Origin: Saccharicrinis sp963667815
Lineage (GTDB): Bacteria > Bacteroidota > Bacteroidia > Bacteroidales > Marinilabiliaceae
Strand: one strand, 5' to 3'
DNA: 64,000 nt
Assembly (NCBI GenBank): GCA_963667815.1
Contig: OY764021.1
Every line of letters starts with the position of its first letter. The first letter of the stretch is position 1. Shown here in pieces: positions 1 to 7,820 of the stretch. The notes beneath the pieces were generated by a model. It ran no database searches. It saw only the letters and a list, made by a program, of their open reading frames with translations, and was not told the origin of the DNA. Both the position numbers and the translations under genes were made by a program.

Positions 1-78
1 TTCTTCAACGATAAATGAAACATCTTTAAATATATTTTTTTTACCAAAAGACAAGCTTATGTTATCACACTCTATCAT
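1..78 (-). CDS. ABC transporter ATP-binding protein, N-terminal 26 codons only
   Basis: Reading the minus strand from the ATG at 78 gives 26 in-frame codons to the window edge. The peptide has the typical opening of an ABC ATPase: a first beta strand, then a short aromatic/glycine stretch (SLSFGKKNIF) in A-loop position, then KDVSFIVEE, equivalent to the usual 'L(K/R)DVSF.I..G' just before Walker A. The Walker motifs lie outside the window, so neither substrate nor subfamily can be told. The call rests on this short N-terminal pattern alone. Confidence 0.6.
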   Translation of the reverse strand, partial: MIECDNISLSFGKKNIFKDVSFIVEE

Positions 79-264
79 AAAGTCTATATTTATTACATCA
101 ACATAAAATAAATACTTATTATTAAATCACTTACAAGTAACTATATTTTTGTATATTCTTTGTTTATTATTTTTTCTGATGGTACTAACCAATACCAATC
201 ATAATAGTGATATTTTAATTTCATGACTCGTTTCTATAACTCTATTCAATAGATTATTAAAGCT

Positions 265-822
265 ATGAAACAATTGCGCATTTTTATCGGAATAAAATTA
301 GATCTGGCAGCATATCAACAAAAAATACAAGATTGTTTTGACAGCAAATCTTCTTTAATGATTAACTGGACTAAAGAAGACAACCTACATCTAACTTTTC
401 TATTTATAGGTAGTATAGAAGTCAAATATATAAAAGTTATTAAGAACAGCTTACAAAATGATTTAAAAGGAATCACTTCCTTTAATATCCAAATTGAAGG
501 ATGTGGTATATTTCAAAAGAGAAGAAGCCGAAATATACTGTGGTTAAAAATTAAAGAAAACAAGAATTTAGTGATATTACGAAAAAGAATTGTAGAGGGC
601 TTTAATAAGAATTTATCGCCCATCGTTAATTTAAAACATGAAGATTACAATCCGCATATAACTATAGCCCGTTATAAACATGGACTAAAAATAAATCTTG
701 ATAATTTGAATAAAAGAATAAACTACTATCAGGATTTTTTAATTTCTGAGGTACAAATTATTGAAAGTAGAACAGGTAAAAATGGAATAGAATACGTTCC
801 TATTGAGACCATATCTTTATGA
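265..822 (+). CDS. thpR: RNA 2',3'-cyclic phosphodiesterase (2H phosphoesterase)
   Basis: A 185-aa cytoplasmic protein with both HxTx signatures of the 2H phosphoesterase superfamily, HLTF at residues 42-45 and HITI at 131-134, spaced as in the LigT/ThpR family. It starts with the usual RIFIGIKL strand and has the family's length of about 180 aa. Members open 2',3'-cyclic phosphate ends on RNA and can join tRNA half-molecules in vitro; the physiological substrate is not known. It stands alone on the plus strand, with a minus-strand gene converging from the other side. No strong ribosome-binding site is visible, as is usual in Bacteroidota. Confidence 0.88.
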   Translation: MKQLRIFIGIKLDLAAYQQKIQDCFDSKSSLMINWTKEDNLHLTFLFIGSIEVKYIKVIKNSLQNDLKGITSFNIQIEGCGIFQKRRSRNILWLKIKENKNLVILRKRIVEGFNKNLSPIVNLKHEDYNPHITIARYKHGLKINLDNLNKRINYYQDFLISEVQIIESRTGKNGIEYVPIETISL

Positions 823-828
823 AACAGC

Positions 829-856
829 AAAAAAAAAGAGCCGCATAAAGCAGCTC
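829..856 (-). terminator. Intrinsic terminator of the 887-1453 gene
   Basis: On the minus strand a GAGC/GCTC stem (838-841 with 853-856), extended by an inner GC/GC pair around an ATAAA-type loop, is followed by a run of nine T (829-837). It lies about 30 bases past the stop codon of the beta-barrel gene. Confidence 0.75.
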
Positions 857-886
857 CAAAACGTGATAATAATCTCGGAATTAATA

Positions 887-1453
887 TTAAATTCCGAATA
901 GCCTATATCCTAAACTAAATGTTAATACATCAGTCTTTTGTCCAATATTAAAATCTTTAATATCTGAAATATCCTTCAATCCCCATTCGTATCTTACATC
1001 AAAAGTTAGCTTCCATATCGATAATCCGCCACCTGCTTGAAAAGTCCAGTTTGTTGGTTTTAAATCGTTCACATCATCATCTGAAATAAAAGAAGCTACA
1101 GGGCCAGCTACTCCATAAATTTTGGCAACCTTTAGGTCTAACAGTTTTAGATTGGCTAACAATGGAATATCCCATGTTTTAATATCCATAGATTCACCAT
1201 CTATTGCAGTTTGCTTCTTTGCGTAATAAATTTCAGGTTGAAAAGAAAGATCTCCTATTAGCTTTAATTTACCATAGGCTCCAAATAAAAAACCACTTTT
1301 GGCTTCACTCTTTAAACTTTCACCTTCAGGAATATCACTTAATTTTATTTTGGTACTATTAAATCCTGTTTTTAAACCTAGTTCAAGTCTATTTTGGGCA
1401 TTGACATTTAACAAAAAGACTAACAATGCTCCTAAAAGAAATAATTTCTTCAT
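887..1453 (-). CDS. Outer-membrane beta-barrel protein (PorT-like)
   Basis: A 188-aa protein with a clear signal peptide (residues 1-19, hydrophobic core LFLLGALLVFLLNVNA, cleavage before QNR). The mature part alternates polar and hydrophobic residues in strands (LELGLKTGFN, GFLFGAYGKLKL, LSFQPEIYYAK, TFDVRYEWGL, LTFSLGYRLFGI), the pattern of the small eight-stranded OMP_b-brl_2/PorT-like family that is abundant in Bacteroidota. The C-terminal strand ends in an aromatic/hydrophobic pattern expected for outer-membrane insertion. No ligand or role can be read from the sequence. It is monocistronic, closed by its own terminator. Confidence 0.8.
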   Translation of the reverse strand: MKKLFLLGALLVFLLNVNAQNRLELGLKTGFNSTKIKLSDIPEGESLKSEAKSGFLFGAYGKLKLIGDLSFQPEIYYAKKQTAIDGESMDIKTWDIPLLANLKLLDLKVAKIYGVAGPVASFISDDDVNDLKPTNWTFQAGGGLSIWKLTFDVRYEWGLKDISDIKDFNIGQKTDVLTFSLGYRLFGI

Positions 1454-1550
1454 AATTTAAAGTTTTGATATCTGTTGTTGATATTTGTTTTTATAATGAC
1501 AAGTTTAATTTTATTATCACGTATAAAATTCTGCAAAATTAATATTTATG

Positions 1551-2198
1551 TTAGACTAAAAAAGGAGCCAAAGACAAAATTAAGCTATCTAACATATCAT
1601 CATCTGCAACATCTTTCTTTAAAAATTCCTTTCTAAATTGTCTATAAACAGACATTACATTAGTCTGCTTTAGTTGTAACAATTCAATACGTTCAGTAAA
1701 ACCTTCTTTTGTTTTTTTCTTATTTGTAAGTGATCTCCCTTTTAATTGTTTAAAACATAATTCAGGATGTGTTTCATGAAATGTTGTTTTCAAACTCTTA
1801 TTCTCATTAAGAAAAACATCTAATTCTCTAATTTTGGAACAAATATTCCATGCCTGAATAGAAATACCTTTTCCTAATACTTCTCTGTTAATCCCAGAAG
1901 CTTCTTTATAATCATTTGCATATACAGCTTGTTTACATGGAACAGTAAAAACTGAGGAGCTATAAGGATGTCCCAATTGTTGTCTAATTAATAAATCAAT
2001 ATTTCGTTCTTCGCCATAATGACTTACCAAACCAATAGGCATATCTATAAAAACAGAATCCGCCTTTTGTAAAATCTCTAAAGCATCGTTAAGTTTTTTA
2101 AAAAGCCTTATAATAATATTACCATCAGTATGAACAATTGAAAGCAACCAACCACCTCTACATCCATCTATTCCGACAATATAGGAACTGTTTTTCAT
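1551..2198 (-). CDS. DUF429 family protein
   Basis: A 215-aa protein opening with YIVGIDGCRGGWLL, the hallmark GIDGCRGGW motif of DUF429, a family with an RNase H-like (ribonuclease H/resolvase-type) fold often described as predicted nucleases. FIDMPIG at about residues 71-77 carries the second family acidic residue (D of 'iDiPlgL'), and VADDDMLDSLILSLAP near the C-terminus gives the family's terminal acidic 'D.lDAl..a' motif. Length is typical. It lies 14 bp downstream of panE on the same strand and is probably cotranscribed with it. Enzymatic activity has not been established for the family. Confidence 0.85.
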   Translation of the reverse strand: MKNSSYIVGIDGCRGGWLLSIVHTDGNIIIRLFKKLNDALEILQKADSVFIDMPIGLVSHYGEERNIDLLIRQQLGHPYSSSVFTVPCKQAVYANDYKEASGINREVLGKGISIQAWNICSKIRELDVFLNENKSLKTTFHETHPELCFKQLKGRSLTNKKKTKEGFTERIELLQLKQTNVMSVYRQFRKEFLKKDVADDDMLDSLILSLAPFLV

Positions 2199-2212
2199 TA
2201 ATCCTGATCTAT

Positions 2213-3133
2213 TTATTTTCGAGCTGCTTTTTCCTGAGGCAATAGTGTATTATATATAAAATAGTTTACAGGAACCTCTATTCCATGTTTTTGAGCTAAG
2301 TGGACAACACTACCATTTTGATATTCCAACTCAGAAGGTCGACCTGCCCAAATATCCCTTGCCATAGAAGAGTTTGCAGTTGGGGCAAATGACATTGTTG
2401 ACGCTAGTGTTTTTTCTTTTATTGATTCTGGTAATTTTACTCCTTCAGCCTGAGAAATAAAATACATTTCCTCTATCATCTGAACCATCATTTCTTTAAG
2501 TTCAGGTGTTTCACAAAGAACACCATAGTTTGCTCTGGTTAAAGCACCTAAACCACCTAAACAAATGAGTAAAAACTTTTTCCATGTATCACCCTGTATA
2601 TAATCCGATAGCTTATTTTTAATTCCTGCCTCAGTAAATATATTGTTGATTACTTTTGCTCGTTCGGTAATAATATTATCTAATTCCCCAAAAATCAAGT
2701 ATGGCTCAGCACTCATGTGTTCAATAACTCCTGGCTCCTTTATCTTACTAAAAATATTACATAATCCACCCATCACATTTTGCTGCGGAAGTATATCTGA
2801 TAATTCTTGGGCTGCCATTACTCCATTTTGTAATGGAATTACGACAGAATTTGATAATAATACTCCTTTTAACTGCTGAGCAACCTCTTTTACTTGCCAT
2901 GCCTTAACACCTATTAAAATTAATTCGGGGTTCTGAATCTTATCTGGAGAATCCACAACTATAGCATTTTCAACAACAAAATTACCTTTAGGACTAAGAA
3001 GCTTTAATCCTTTCTTTTTTATGGCTTCTCCATGTTTACCCCTGGCTACAAAAGTTACTTTATGTCCAGCTTGAGCTAGTCGAACACCAAAATAACCTCC
3101 CACACCACCTGTACCTATAATTGCAATATTCAT
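2213..3133 (-). CDS. panE: 2-dehydropantoate 2-reductase (ketopantoate reductase)
   Basis: A 306-aa member of the ApbA/PanE family, which reduces ketopantoate to pantoate with NADPH on the route to coenzyme A. The N-terminal Rossmann motif IGTGGVGGYFGVRLAQAGHKVTFVAR includes GxGGxGG and the arginine that contacts the NADPH phosphate. LIGVKAWQ and PLQNGV are the family's 'vKayd' and 'lQNG' motifs; the lysine at about 185 (TWKKFLL) begins the all-alpha C-terminal domain. ApbA/PanE paralogues acting on other 2-keto acids exist, so the substrate is inferred. It is followed at 14 bp by the DUF429 gene. Confidence 0.85.
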   Translation of the reverse strand: MNIAIIGTGGVGGYFGVRLAQAGHKVTFVARGKHGEAIKKKGLKLLSPKGNFVVENAIVVDSPDKIQNPELILIGVKAWQVKEVAQQLKGVLLSNSVVIPLQNGVMAAQELSDILPQQNVMGGLCNIFSKIKEPGVIEHMSAEPYLIFGELDNIITERAKVINNIFTEAGIKNKLSDYIQGDTWKKFLLICLGGLGALTRANYGVLCETPELKEMMVQMIEEMYFISQAEGVKLPESIKEKTLASTMSFAPTANSSMARDIWAGRPSELEYQNGSVVHLAQKHGIEVPVNYFIYNTLLPQEKAARK

Positions 3134-3153
3134 AATTAACTAAATTTATGCGT

Positions 3154-3187
3154 AAAAAAAATCCTATCCTGAGTATTCAGAATAGGA
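3154..3187 (-). terminator. Intrinsic terminator after the 3240-4766 gene
   Basis: On the minus strand an 11-bp stem (3177-3187 with 3162-3172, one G-T wobble) with a 4-base loop is followed by eight T. It separates the lectin/transglutaminase gene from panE. Confidence 0.8.
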
Positions 3188-3239
3188 AATCTATATAAAA
3201 TTATCTTTTAAATGAAATTACTTCTATAAATATTTGTTA

Positions 3240-4766
3240 CTACTCATAACTACATAAGGGAACTTTAGTCATTGAATTACCAGGGAATGGGTAAACTTTG
3301 TATGGTTTATCATACGCCATATAACGCGCTTGGGGAAAACTGGTGAAATCATCTAATGTAGTTAATTTCATATAAGTAGATTGTGGATCTATCCAATACC
3401 ATTTACCTTTTAATTTTATAATAACCGACCAATGCTCCCCATTAGCCTGACTTACGGGATTCATAACTTCTATAGCTAATTTTTCATTTGGAATACCTGT
3501 TAGAGTAAGTAAATTGGCAAATGCCAGAGTATTGGATGTACAATTACCTACCGGAATAAAGCCGTATTTATTATAACACTGAGCATAACGCTGAGTAGAT
3601 GGCCACTGTCCTCTAACATAAGATTCATCTTCTTCATACTTTCGGGCCTCCTTAACAATTGGTTCTACATTATTCCCCATAAAGCTCTTGGTACTTACGC
3701 ACCAAAAATTCCAAACCTTCTTAAGTTGTTCAAATATTTCTTCATCTGTGTGTGCTATACGATCGGTCACTCCCATCTCTTGCCTGATTAAATTTAATTG
3801 TTCAGCAGCACCTTCAAACCTCACAGTGCTAAAGAACTCTTTATCCATATGCAATACTTCACCATACTCATAGTATAATTCCCCATTTGATTTTTTATAC
3901 AACCAATCACCAAGAGGGCCATTGGTTAACAAGGTATTGTCTCCTTTCGGAGTTAATTTATAGGTAGTATATACGCATGTATAATTTGTATGACCATCTA
4001 CACACTTTGACCCATAACCTGGTGCAGAAATAACAATACGATAACCATATTTAATTCCGTCAATTACATCAAATGCAAATTTTCCATTAAAATCTGTATG
4101 TTTCGTATTAGGCTGTATCTTAACGACATTTGTATTATATACTGTAATTGTAGCGTCTTGAATAGGCTCGCCTGTTATTGCATCTATTACCTTACCAAAT
4201 GGTTTTACTTCCGGATTATAAGCTACATTTGTTTCTGCATCAATAAAAACCCACTCTGTTGTTGGCAATGAATGATCGTGCCACAAATGAATATTTGTAC
4301 CATTTTCACTACTTTTTCCTTGCAAACAAACGATTTTCCCATTTTGGTTATAAATCTTCCATCGTCCATTTCCTACATGCTTAAAATAGTATTTTTGTGA
4401 TGAAGTATTGTTTCTATCCCATACCTGAATATTAGTACCATCTGCAGACTTTCCACCACTAACATCTATAACGCCTCTTCTTTTTGTATATTCAGGTACA
4501 ATTGTAAAATAATATATATCATTTATAAAACCCGCATACTGAAATTTAAATTTGCGATCAGGGCGATTTTCAAATGCCCAAACTTTTAAATTTTGTCCTT
4601 TACTATAAGTGGGATTAGTTCCTGGAAAGTCCCAGTAACCTTTGTTCGATTTTCCATAAGTTTGCGCACTCTGAATATAGTAGGTTTTTCCATCAGGCAT
4701 ATAAACCTGAGCATCCAAAACACTGTAAAAACAAACTAATAAAAACACAAAAACGTTTCTAATCAT
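3240..4766 (-). CDS. Secreted beta-trefoil (ricin-type) lectin with transglutaminase-like domain
   Basis: A 508-aa exported protein. Residues 1-19 are a signal peptide (VFVFLLVCFYSVLDA|Q). Residues about 27-176 form a ricin-B-like beta-trefoil, with repeated 'GTNIQVWDRN', 'GTNIHLWHDH' and 'GQNLKVWAFE' strands. Residues about 188-272 resemble a carboxypeptidase-regulatory/CarboxypepD_reg domain (GKVIDAITGEPIQDATITVYNT). Residues about 385-470 hold a transglutaminase-like core with Cys409 (VGNCTSNTLAF), His445 (NGEHWSVII) and Asp460 (WYWIDPQ) in the order and context of the catalytic triad. The lectin module closely resembles residues 376-528 of the protein at 43927-45996. A role in binding and cutting or cross-linking cell-wall or host glycoprotein is possible but inferred. 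There is no T9SS C-terminal domain. Confidence 0.82.
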   Translation of the reverse strand: MIRNVFVFLLVCFYSVLDAQVYMPDGKTYYIQSAQTYGKSNKGYWDFPGTNPTYSKGQNLKVWAFENRPDRKFKFQYAGFINDIYYFTIVPEYTKRRGVIDVSGGKSADGTNIQVWDRNNTSSQKYYFKHVGNGRWKIYNQNGKIVCLQGKSSENGTNIHLWHDHSLPTTEWVFIDAETNVAYNPEVKPFGKVIDAITGEPIQDATITVYNTNVVKIQPNTKHTDFNGKFAFDVIDGIKYGYRIVISAPGYGSKCVDGHTNYTCVYTTYKLTPKGDNTLLTNGPLGDWLYKKSNGELYYEYGEVLHMDKEFFSTVRFEGAAEQLNLIRQEMGVTDRIAHTDEEIFEQLKKVWNFWCVSTKSFMGNNVEPIVKEARKYEEDESYVRGQWPSTQRYAQCYNKYGFIPVGNCTSNTLAFANLLTLTGIPNEKLAIEVMNPVSQANGEHWSVIIKLKGKWYWIDPQSTYMKLTTLDDFTSFPQARYMAYDKPYKVYPFPGNSMTKVPLCSYE

Positions 4767-4912
4767 ATCTTCTTATTTTATTCTTAATTGTTCTTAATGA
4801 ACATTTCTTAATTTTATAAAATCGAGATACGAATATATGACCTTTTTGTTCATAAAAAAGGATGAATGAATCATTTTTATTGATAAACTATCAATAATCC
4901 ATAACGACATAT

Positions 4913-5788
4913 CTATTGTCTGAAAGCCCCAGGAGTTAGGCTATTGGCTGCTGTTATACAAAATGGCAGCAATTCTTTTTTATTTGCTCTAACTGGACAA
5001 ATATCGATACCTCCCCTGCGTGTGTACAAACAAGACACCATAATTTCTTCAGGAGCAAAAGCATCTAACAATCTTTTATAAACCATTTCGCAAATTTCTT
5101 CATGAAAATGATTTTCATCCCTGATAGAAACTAGATATTTTAATACCGAAATCTTATCAATTTGATAATTTGATTTAATAAAAATAAAAATACTTCCCCA
5201 ATCTGGCTGATGCGTAATTTTACAATTACTACGTAATAAGTTTGAGCTTATTCTAACTTCTTCCATATTATCACCAGGCACCCCTGATAACAAACTTTTG
5301 TCCTCCTTATAAATATCAAATACTTCGTAATCAGCTTCAGGCAAATTCTCAAGTAATTGATAATCTATAAAATCATAAGTGCTATTATAACTTGAATGAA
5401 AATATAGCTCCACTTCTACTTTTAATAAATCAGACAAGTCTTTTTTTATGATTTCTAGGACAGTAGATATAGCTTGATCTCTATTCACTCCATATTTCCC
5501 CATGTTAAATGAATTTAAGTAGAGCTTTAAAGACTTGCTTTCAACCAGAAACTCACTTTTACAAGGGTAAACTAACTTTAAGATCCCTGTAACAGGAAGA
5601 CCTTTCTGTGTTAGAAATCCTAACTCATATGCATGCCATGCATCTACACCAACAAAAGGTAAATTTGCCTCCTCAATATTGTACTGTTCACGATTCAAAT
5701 ATCGTGGTACTGCAACCAAAATTTCTGGCGCATACTCACGTGGATGACTGATTTGCTTACCTAATACTTTTCCTTCTATCTCATTCAT
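4913..5788 (-). CDS. queF: NADPH-dependent 7-cyano-7-deazaguanine reductase (type II)
   Basis: A 291-aa type II (bimodular) QueF, which reduces the nitrile preQ0 to the aminomethyl preQ1 in queuosine biosynthesis. The key residues sit almost at E. coli numbering: catalytic Cys189 (RSNCKITHQPDWG), general acid Asp196 and His229-Glu230 (HFHEE). The NADPH-binding motif ESKSLK is at 83-88. Length matches the long form (about 280 aa) rather than the 150-aa tunnel-fold type I. It is the last gene of queC-queE-queF, 27 bp after queE. The stop is followed by no clear terminator. Confidence 0.95.
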   Translation of the reverse strand: MNEIEGKVLGKQISHPREYAPEILVAVPRYLNREQYNIEEANLPFVGVDAWHAYELGFLTQKGLPVTGILKLVYPCKSEFLVESKSLKLYLNSFNMGKYGVNRDQAISTVLEIIKKDLSDLLKVEVELYFHSSYNSTYDFIDYQLLENLPEADYEVFDIYKEDKSLLSGVPGDNMEEVRISSNLLRSNCKITHQPDWGSIFIFIKSNYQIDKISVLKYLVSIRDENHFHEEICEMVYKRLLDAFAPEEIMVSCLYTRRGGIDICPVRANKKELLPFCITAANSLTPGAFRQ

Positions 5789-5815
5789 TTTTAAATCATC
5801 AAATTACCACAAAAA

Positions 5816-6727
5816 TCAGACTCCTTGCTTTGAACCAAAAATATCGATATGTATTCTTGGACTGTACTTCCATCCGTTGGTAATGCACATTTTCAATACA
5901 ATTGGAGTTGAATTTGCAAGTTGTTCATGTGTTGCTCCTAATGGCATCAACATTATATCTTGTTGATTATATCCCGACAGTAATTTTAAATAATCATTAA
6001 TAATTTCTGCTTCATCAGAAACCTTTCCCACAACAAACTTCAACTGCAATTCTGTTTTTGTTGAATTTGCTACAGTGATATAGTTTTGCAGCGCTGTTAA
6101 ATTTCTACGAATCTCATGATGATATCTGCTGGAACCGTTCTCAGTTTCATTATAAAATTTCATTTTATCTGGAGAAGGAACAGAATTACTTAATTTAGGA
6201 GATATACTAAATAAATCCACCCACTTCGTTAACTCTTCATCAAACAAAGTACCGTTGGACTCAATTGTTATATGAACATTTAATTCATCTTTAAGCTTTT
6301 TACACAAAGCAGTAACACCTTTCTTTTGTAGTAAGGGTTCACCTCCTGTAATCACAACGTGTTGCATATTGCCAATATTGTGACGAACAACATTCACAAT
6401 TTCTGTAATACTCCAACTCTTTTTATCCTCAGGATTAAAAGATGCATAAGAGGTATCACAACGACAGAAGCTTCCATCTTCCATTTCCCATATACATCGT
6501 AAATTACAACTAGCTAAACGTATGAATAGAGAAGGCGTCCCTGCAAGTTTACCTTCTCCCTGAACTGTCCCTGAAATACCAAAACCTGTATTAGGAATAT
6601 CTTGTATATTATCTCCGTTAGCATCTTTTACAATTGGGAATACTCCCTCTCCAACTAAAACAAGCTTAGCATTCTCAACAATACCTGTTTCTTTAACCGC
6701 CTCTTTTATTTTTTCTTCTACAATCAT
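5816..6727 (-). CDS. queE: 7-carboxy-7-deazaguanine synthase (radical SAM)
   Basis: A 303-aa radical SAM enzyme that ring-contracts 6-carboxytetrahydropterin to 7-carboxy-7-deazaguanine. TVQGEGKLAGTPSLFIRLASCNLRC (54-78) is the family's 'QGEG..GtP..FvRl.gCnlrC' signature, and VITGGEPLLQ at about 134-143 is the SAM-binding GGEP motif. The iron-sulfur loop is expanded: Cys74-x3-Cys78, then eleven residues instead of two before Cys90 of CDT, with an extra Cys88. There is also an N-terminal region of about 50 residues before the QGEG motif. It lies between queC (49 bp upstream) and queF (27 bp downstream), which fixes the role. Confidence 0.93.
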   Translation of the reverse strand: MIVEEKIKEAVKETGIVENAKLVLVGEGVFPIVKDANGDNIQDIPNTGFGISGTVQGEGKLAGTPSLFIRLASCNLRCIWEMEDGSFCRCDTSYASFNPEDKKSWSITEIVNVVRHNIGNMQHVVITGGEPLLQKKGVTALCKKLKDELNVHITIESNGTLFDEELTKWVDLFSISPKLSNSVPSPDKMKFYNETENGSSRYHHEIRRNLTALQNYITVANSTKTELQLKFVVGKVSDEAEIINDYLKLLSGYNQQDIMLMPLGATHEQLANSTPIVLKMCITNGWKYSPRIHIDIFGSKQGV

Positions 6728-6776
6728 GCTCTCTACTTCATTAATAACCTAGAATAATTTCACTTTAAAAGAAAAA

Positions 6777-7448
6777 TTATCTTAAGGCTGCATCCTCAAA
6801 TCCAGCTTCGGCAAAGGCTTTAGCTCTTAGCAAACAACTATCACAAGTTCCACAGGGTTTGTCTCCTCCTCGGTAGCACGACCAGGTTAAACCAAAATCA
6901 ACACCTAATTCCATTCCAAGTTTAATTTCTTCAGCTTTAGTCAAATTTACAAATGGTGCATTAATTTTTATTGGCTTACCACTTTCTGCACCCATTACTG
7001 TTCCTTTGTTGATAGCTGCTTCCATGGCATCAATAAACTCCTGTCGACAATCTACATAACCAGAATAATCAACCTGACTTACTCCAATAAAAATATCCTG
7101 AGCTTCAATACTTTCTGCATAAGATGCTGCAATGGATAAGAACACCATATTACGTGCGGGAACATAAGTAACTGGTATATCTGTTCTGTTGACATCACCA
7201 TCTTCAACTTCTATATTTTTATCCGTTAATGATGATCCACCAAAATCTCCAAGATTTAGTGTTACAATTTTATGTGCAGCAACTTCTGCCTTTTCTGCAA
7301 TTTTTTTGGCATGATTTAATTCTGTTTCATGTCTCTGTCCGTAATTAAAAGAAACGGCATGAACCTCATCAAATCCTTTACTTTTTGCTAAATATAATGC
7401 TACAGCGGAATCTAATCCCCCTGATAATAATACAACTGCTTTTTTCAT
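6777..7448 (-). CDS. queC: 7-cyano-7-deazaguanine synthase
   Basis: A 223-aa PP-loop ATPase that converts 7-carboxy-7-deazaguanine to preQ0 using ATP and ammonia. The PP-loop SGGLDS is at residues 9-14. The C-terminal zinc site is Cys191, Cys199, Cys202 and Cys205 (CYRGGDKPCGTCDSC). Length and both motifs are standard. It is the first gene of the queC-queE-queF operon. GAAAGGA just before the ATG is a better Shine-Dalgarno match than most genes here have. The preceding leader of about 230 nt contains a candidate preQ1-I riboswitch, so expression is probably repressed by pathway product. Confidence 0.95.
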   Translation of the reverse strand: MKKAVVLLSGGLDSAVALYLAKSKGFDEVHAVSFNYGQRHETELNHAKKIAEKAEVAAHKIVTLNLGDFGGSSLTDKNIEVEDGDVNRTDIPVTYVPARNMVFLSIAASYAESIEAQDIFIGVSQVDYSGYVDCRQEFIDAMEAAINKGTVMGAESGKPIKINAPFVNLTKAEEIKLGMELGVDFGLTWSCYRGGDKPCGTCDSCLLRAKAFAEAGFEDAALR

Positions 7449-7629
7449 TTCCTTTCAAGCTTTGGTAATTACCTCATTGCTATTCATAACTAATCTATTA
7501 CAGACATCATATAGCCAACAAACAACAATAACTTTTTGCTTTATAATAGAACTTAATTCTATTTACCTGAAAAAACAAAACATGAGATATGCGCACAGAA
7601 TTGTACTAAAGAAGTAATTCTAACATATA

Positions 7630-7674
7630 CCCTGGTTTTATTTATAGACAGGATGGCGTAAACGAACTGTCTGT
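7630..7674 (-). promoter_or_regulatory. Candidate preQ1-I riboswitch aptamer, queC leader
   Basis: On the minus strand a 6-bp stem P1 (AGACAG at 7672-7667 with CTGTCT at 7651-7646) encloses a 15-nt loop that starts UUC. An A-rich tail beginning AUAAAUAAAAC (7645-7635) follows directly. GUUU in the loop (7663-7660) can pair with AAAC in the tail (7638-7635), giving the H-type pseudoknot of preQ1-I, with 7-8 nt of A-rich tail available for the P1 groove as in the Bacillus subtilis queC aptamer (UCUAUAAA is identical). A C-containing loop 2 supplies a ligand-pairing cytosine candidate. It starts about 6 nt after the predicted transcription start and precedes queC-queE-queF. The expression platform is not clear: the start codon is about 180 nt away and no convincing terminator follows. 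Confidence 0.62.
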
Positions 7675-7684
7675 AATTATGATG

Positions 7685-7692
7685 CAAATATA
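7685..7692 (-). promoter_or_regulatory. -7 box of the queC operon promoter (TAtaTTTG)
   Basis: The minus strand reads TATATTTG, an exact match to the Bacteroidota -7 consensus TAnnTTTG. The predicted start, about 7 nt downstream near 7678, places the candidate preQ1 aptamer at the very 5' end of the mRNA. No good -33 TTG at ideal distance was picked out. Confidence 0.6.
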
Positions 7693-7820
7693 AATATTAC
7701 ACCCCATATAAAACAATCATTCTCGTAAAAAGTCATCTACGTAAGTATGATTAATCTCATAAATTCATGATATTAAAATCATTTATGTAGTTTAGTGGTT
7801 CTAAATTAACAAGCCCTATA

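Noticed and set aside
4880..4894. TTGATA-AAC-TATCAA hairpin downstream of the secreted lectin gene's promoter side
   Set aside because: No T run follows on either strand and there is no gene to terminate in that position.
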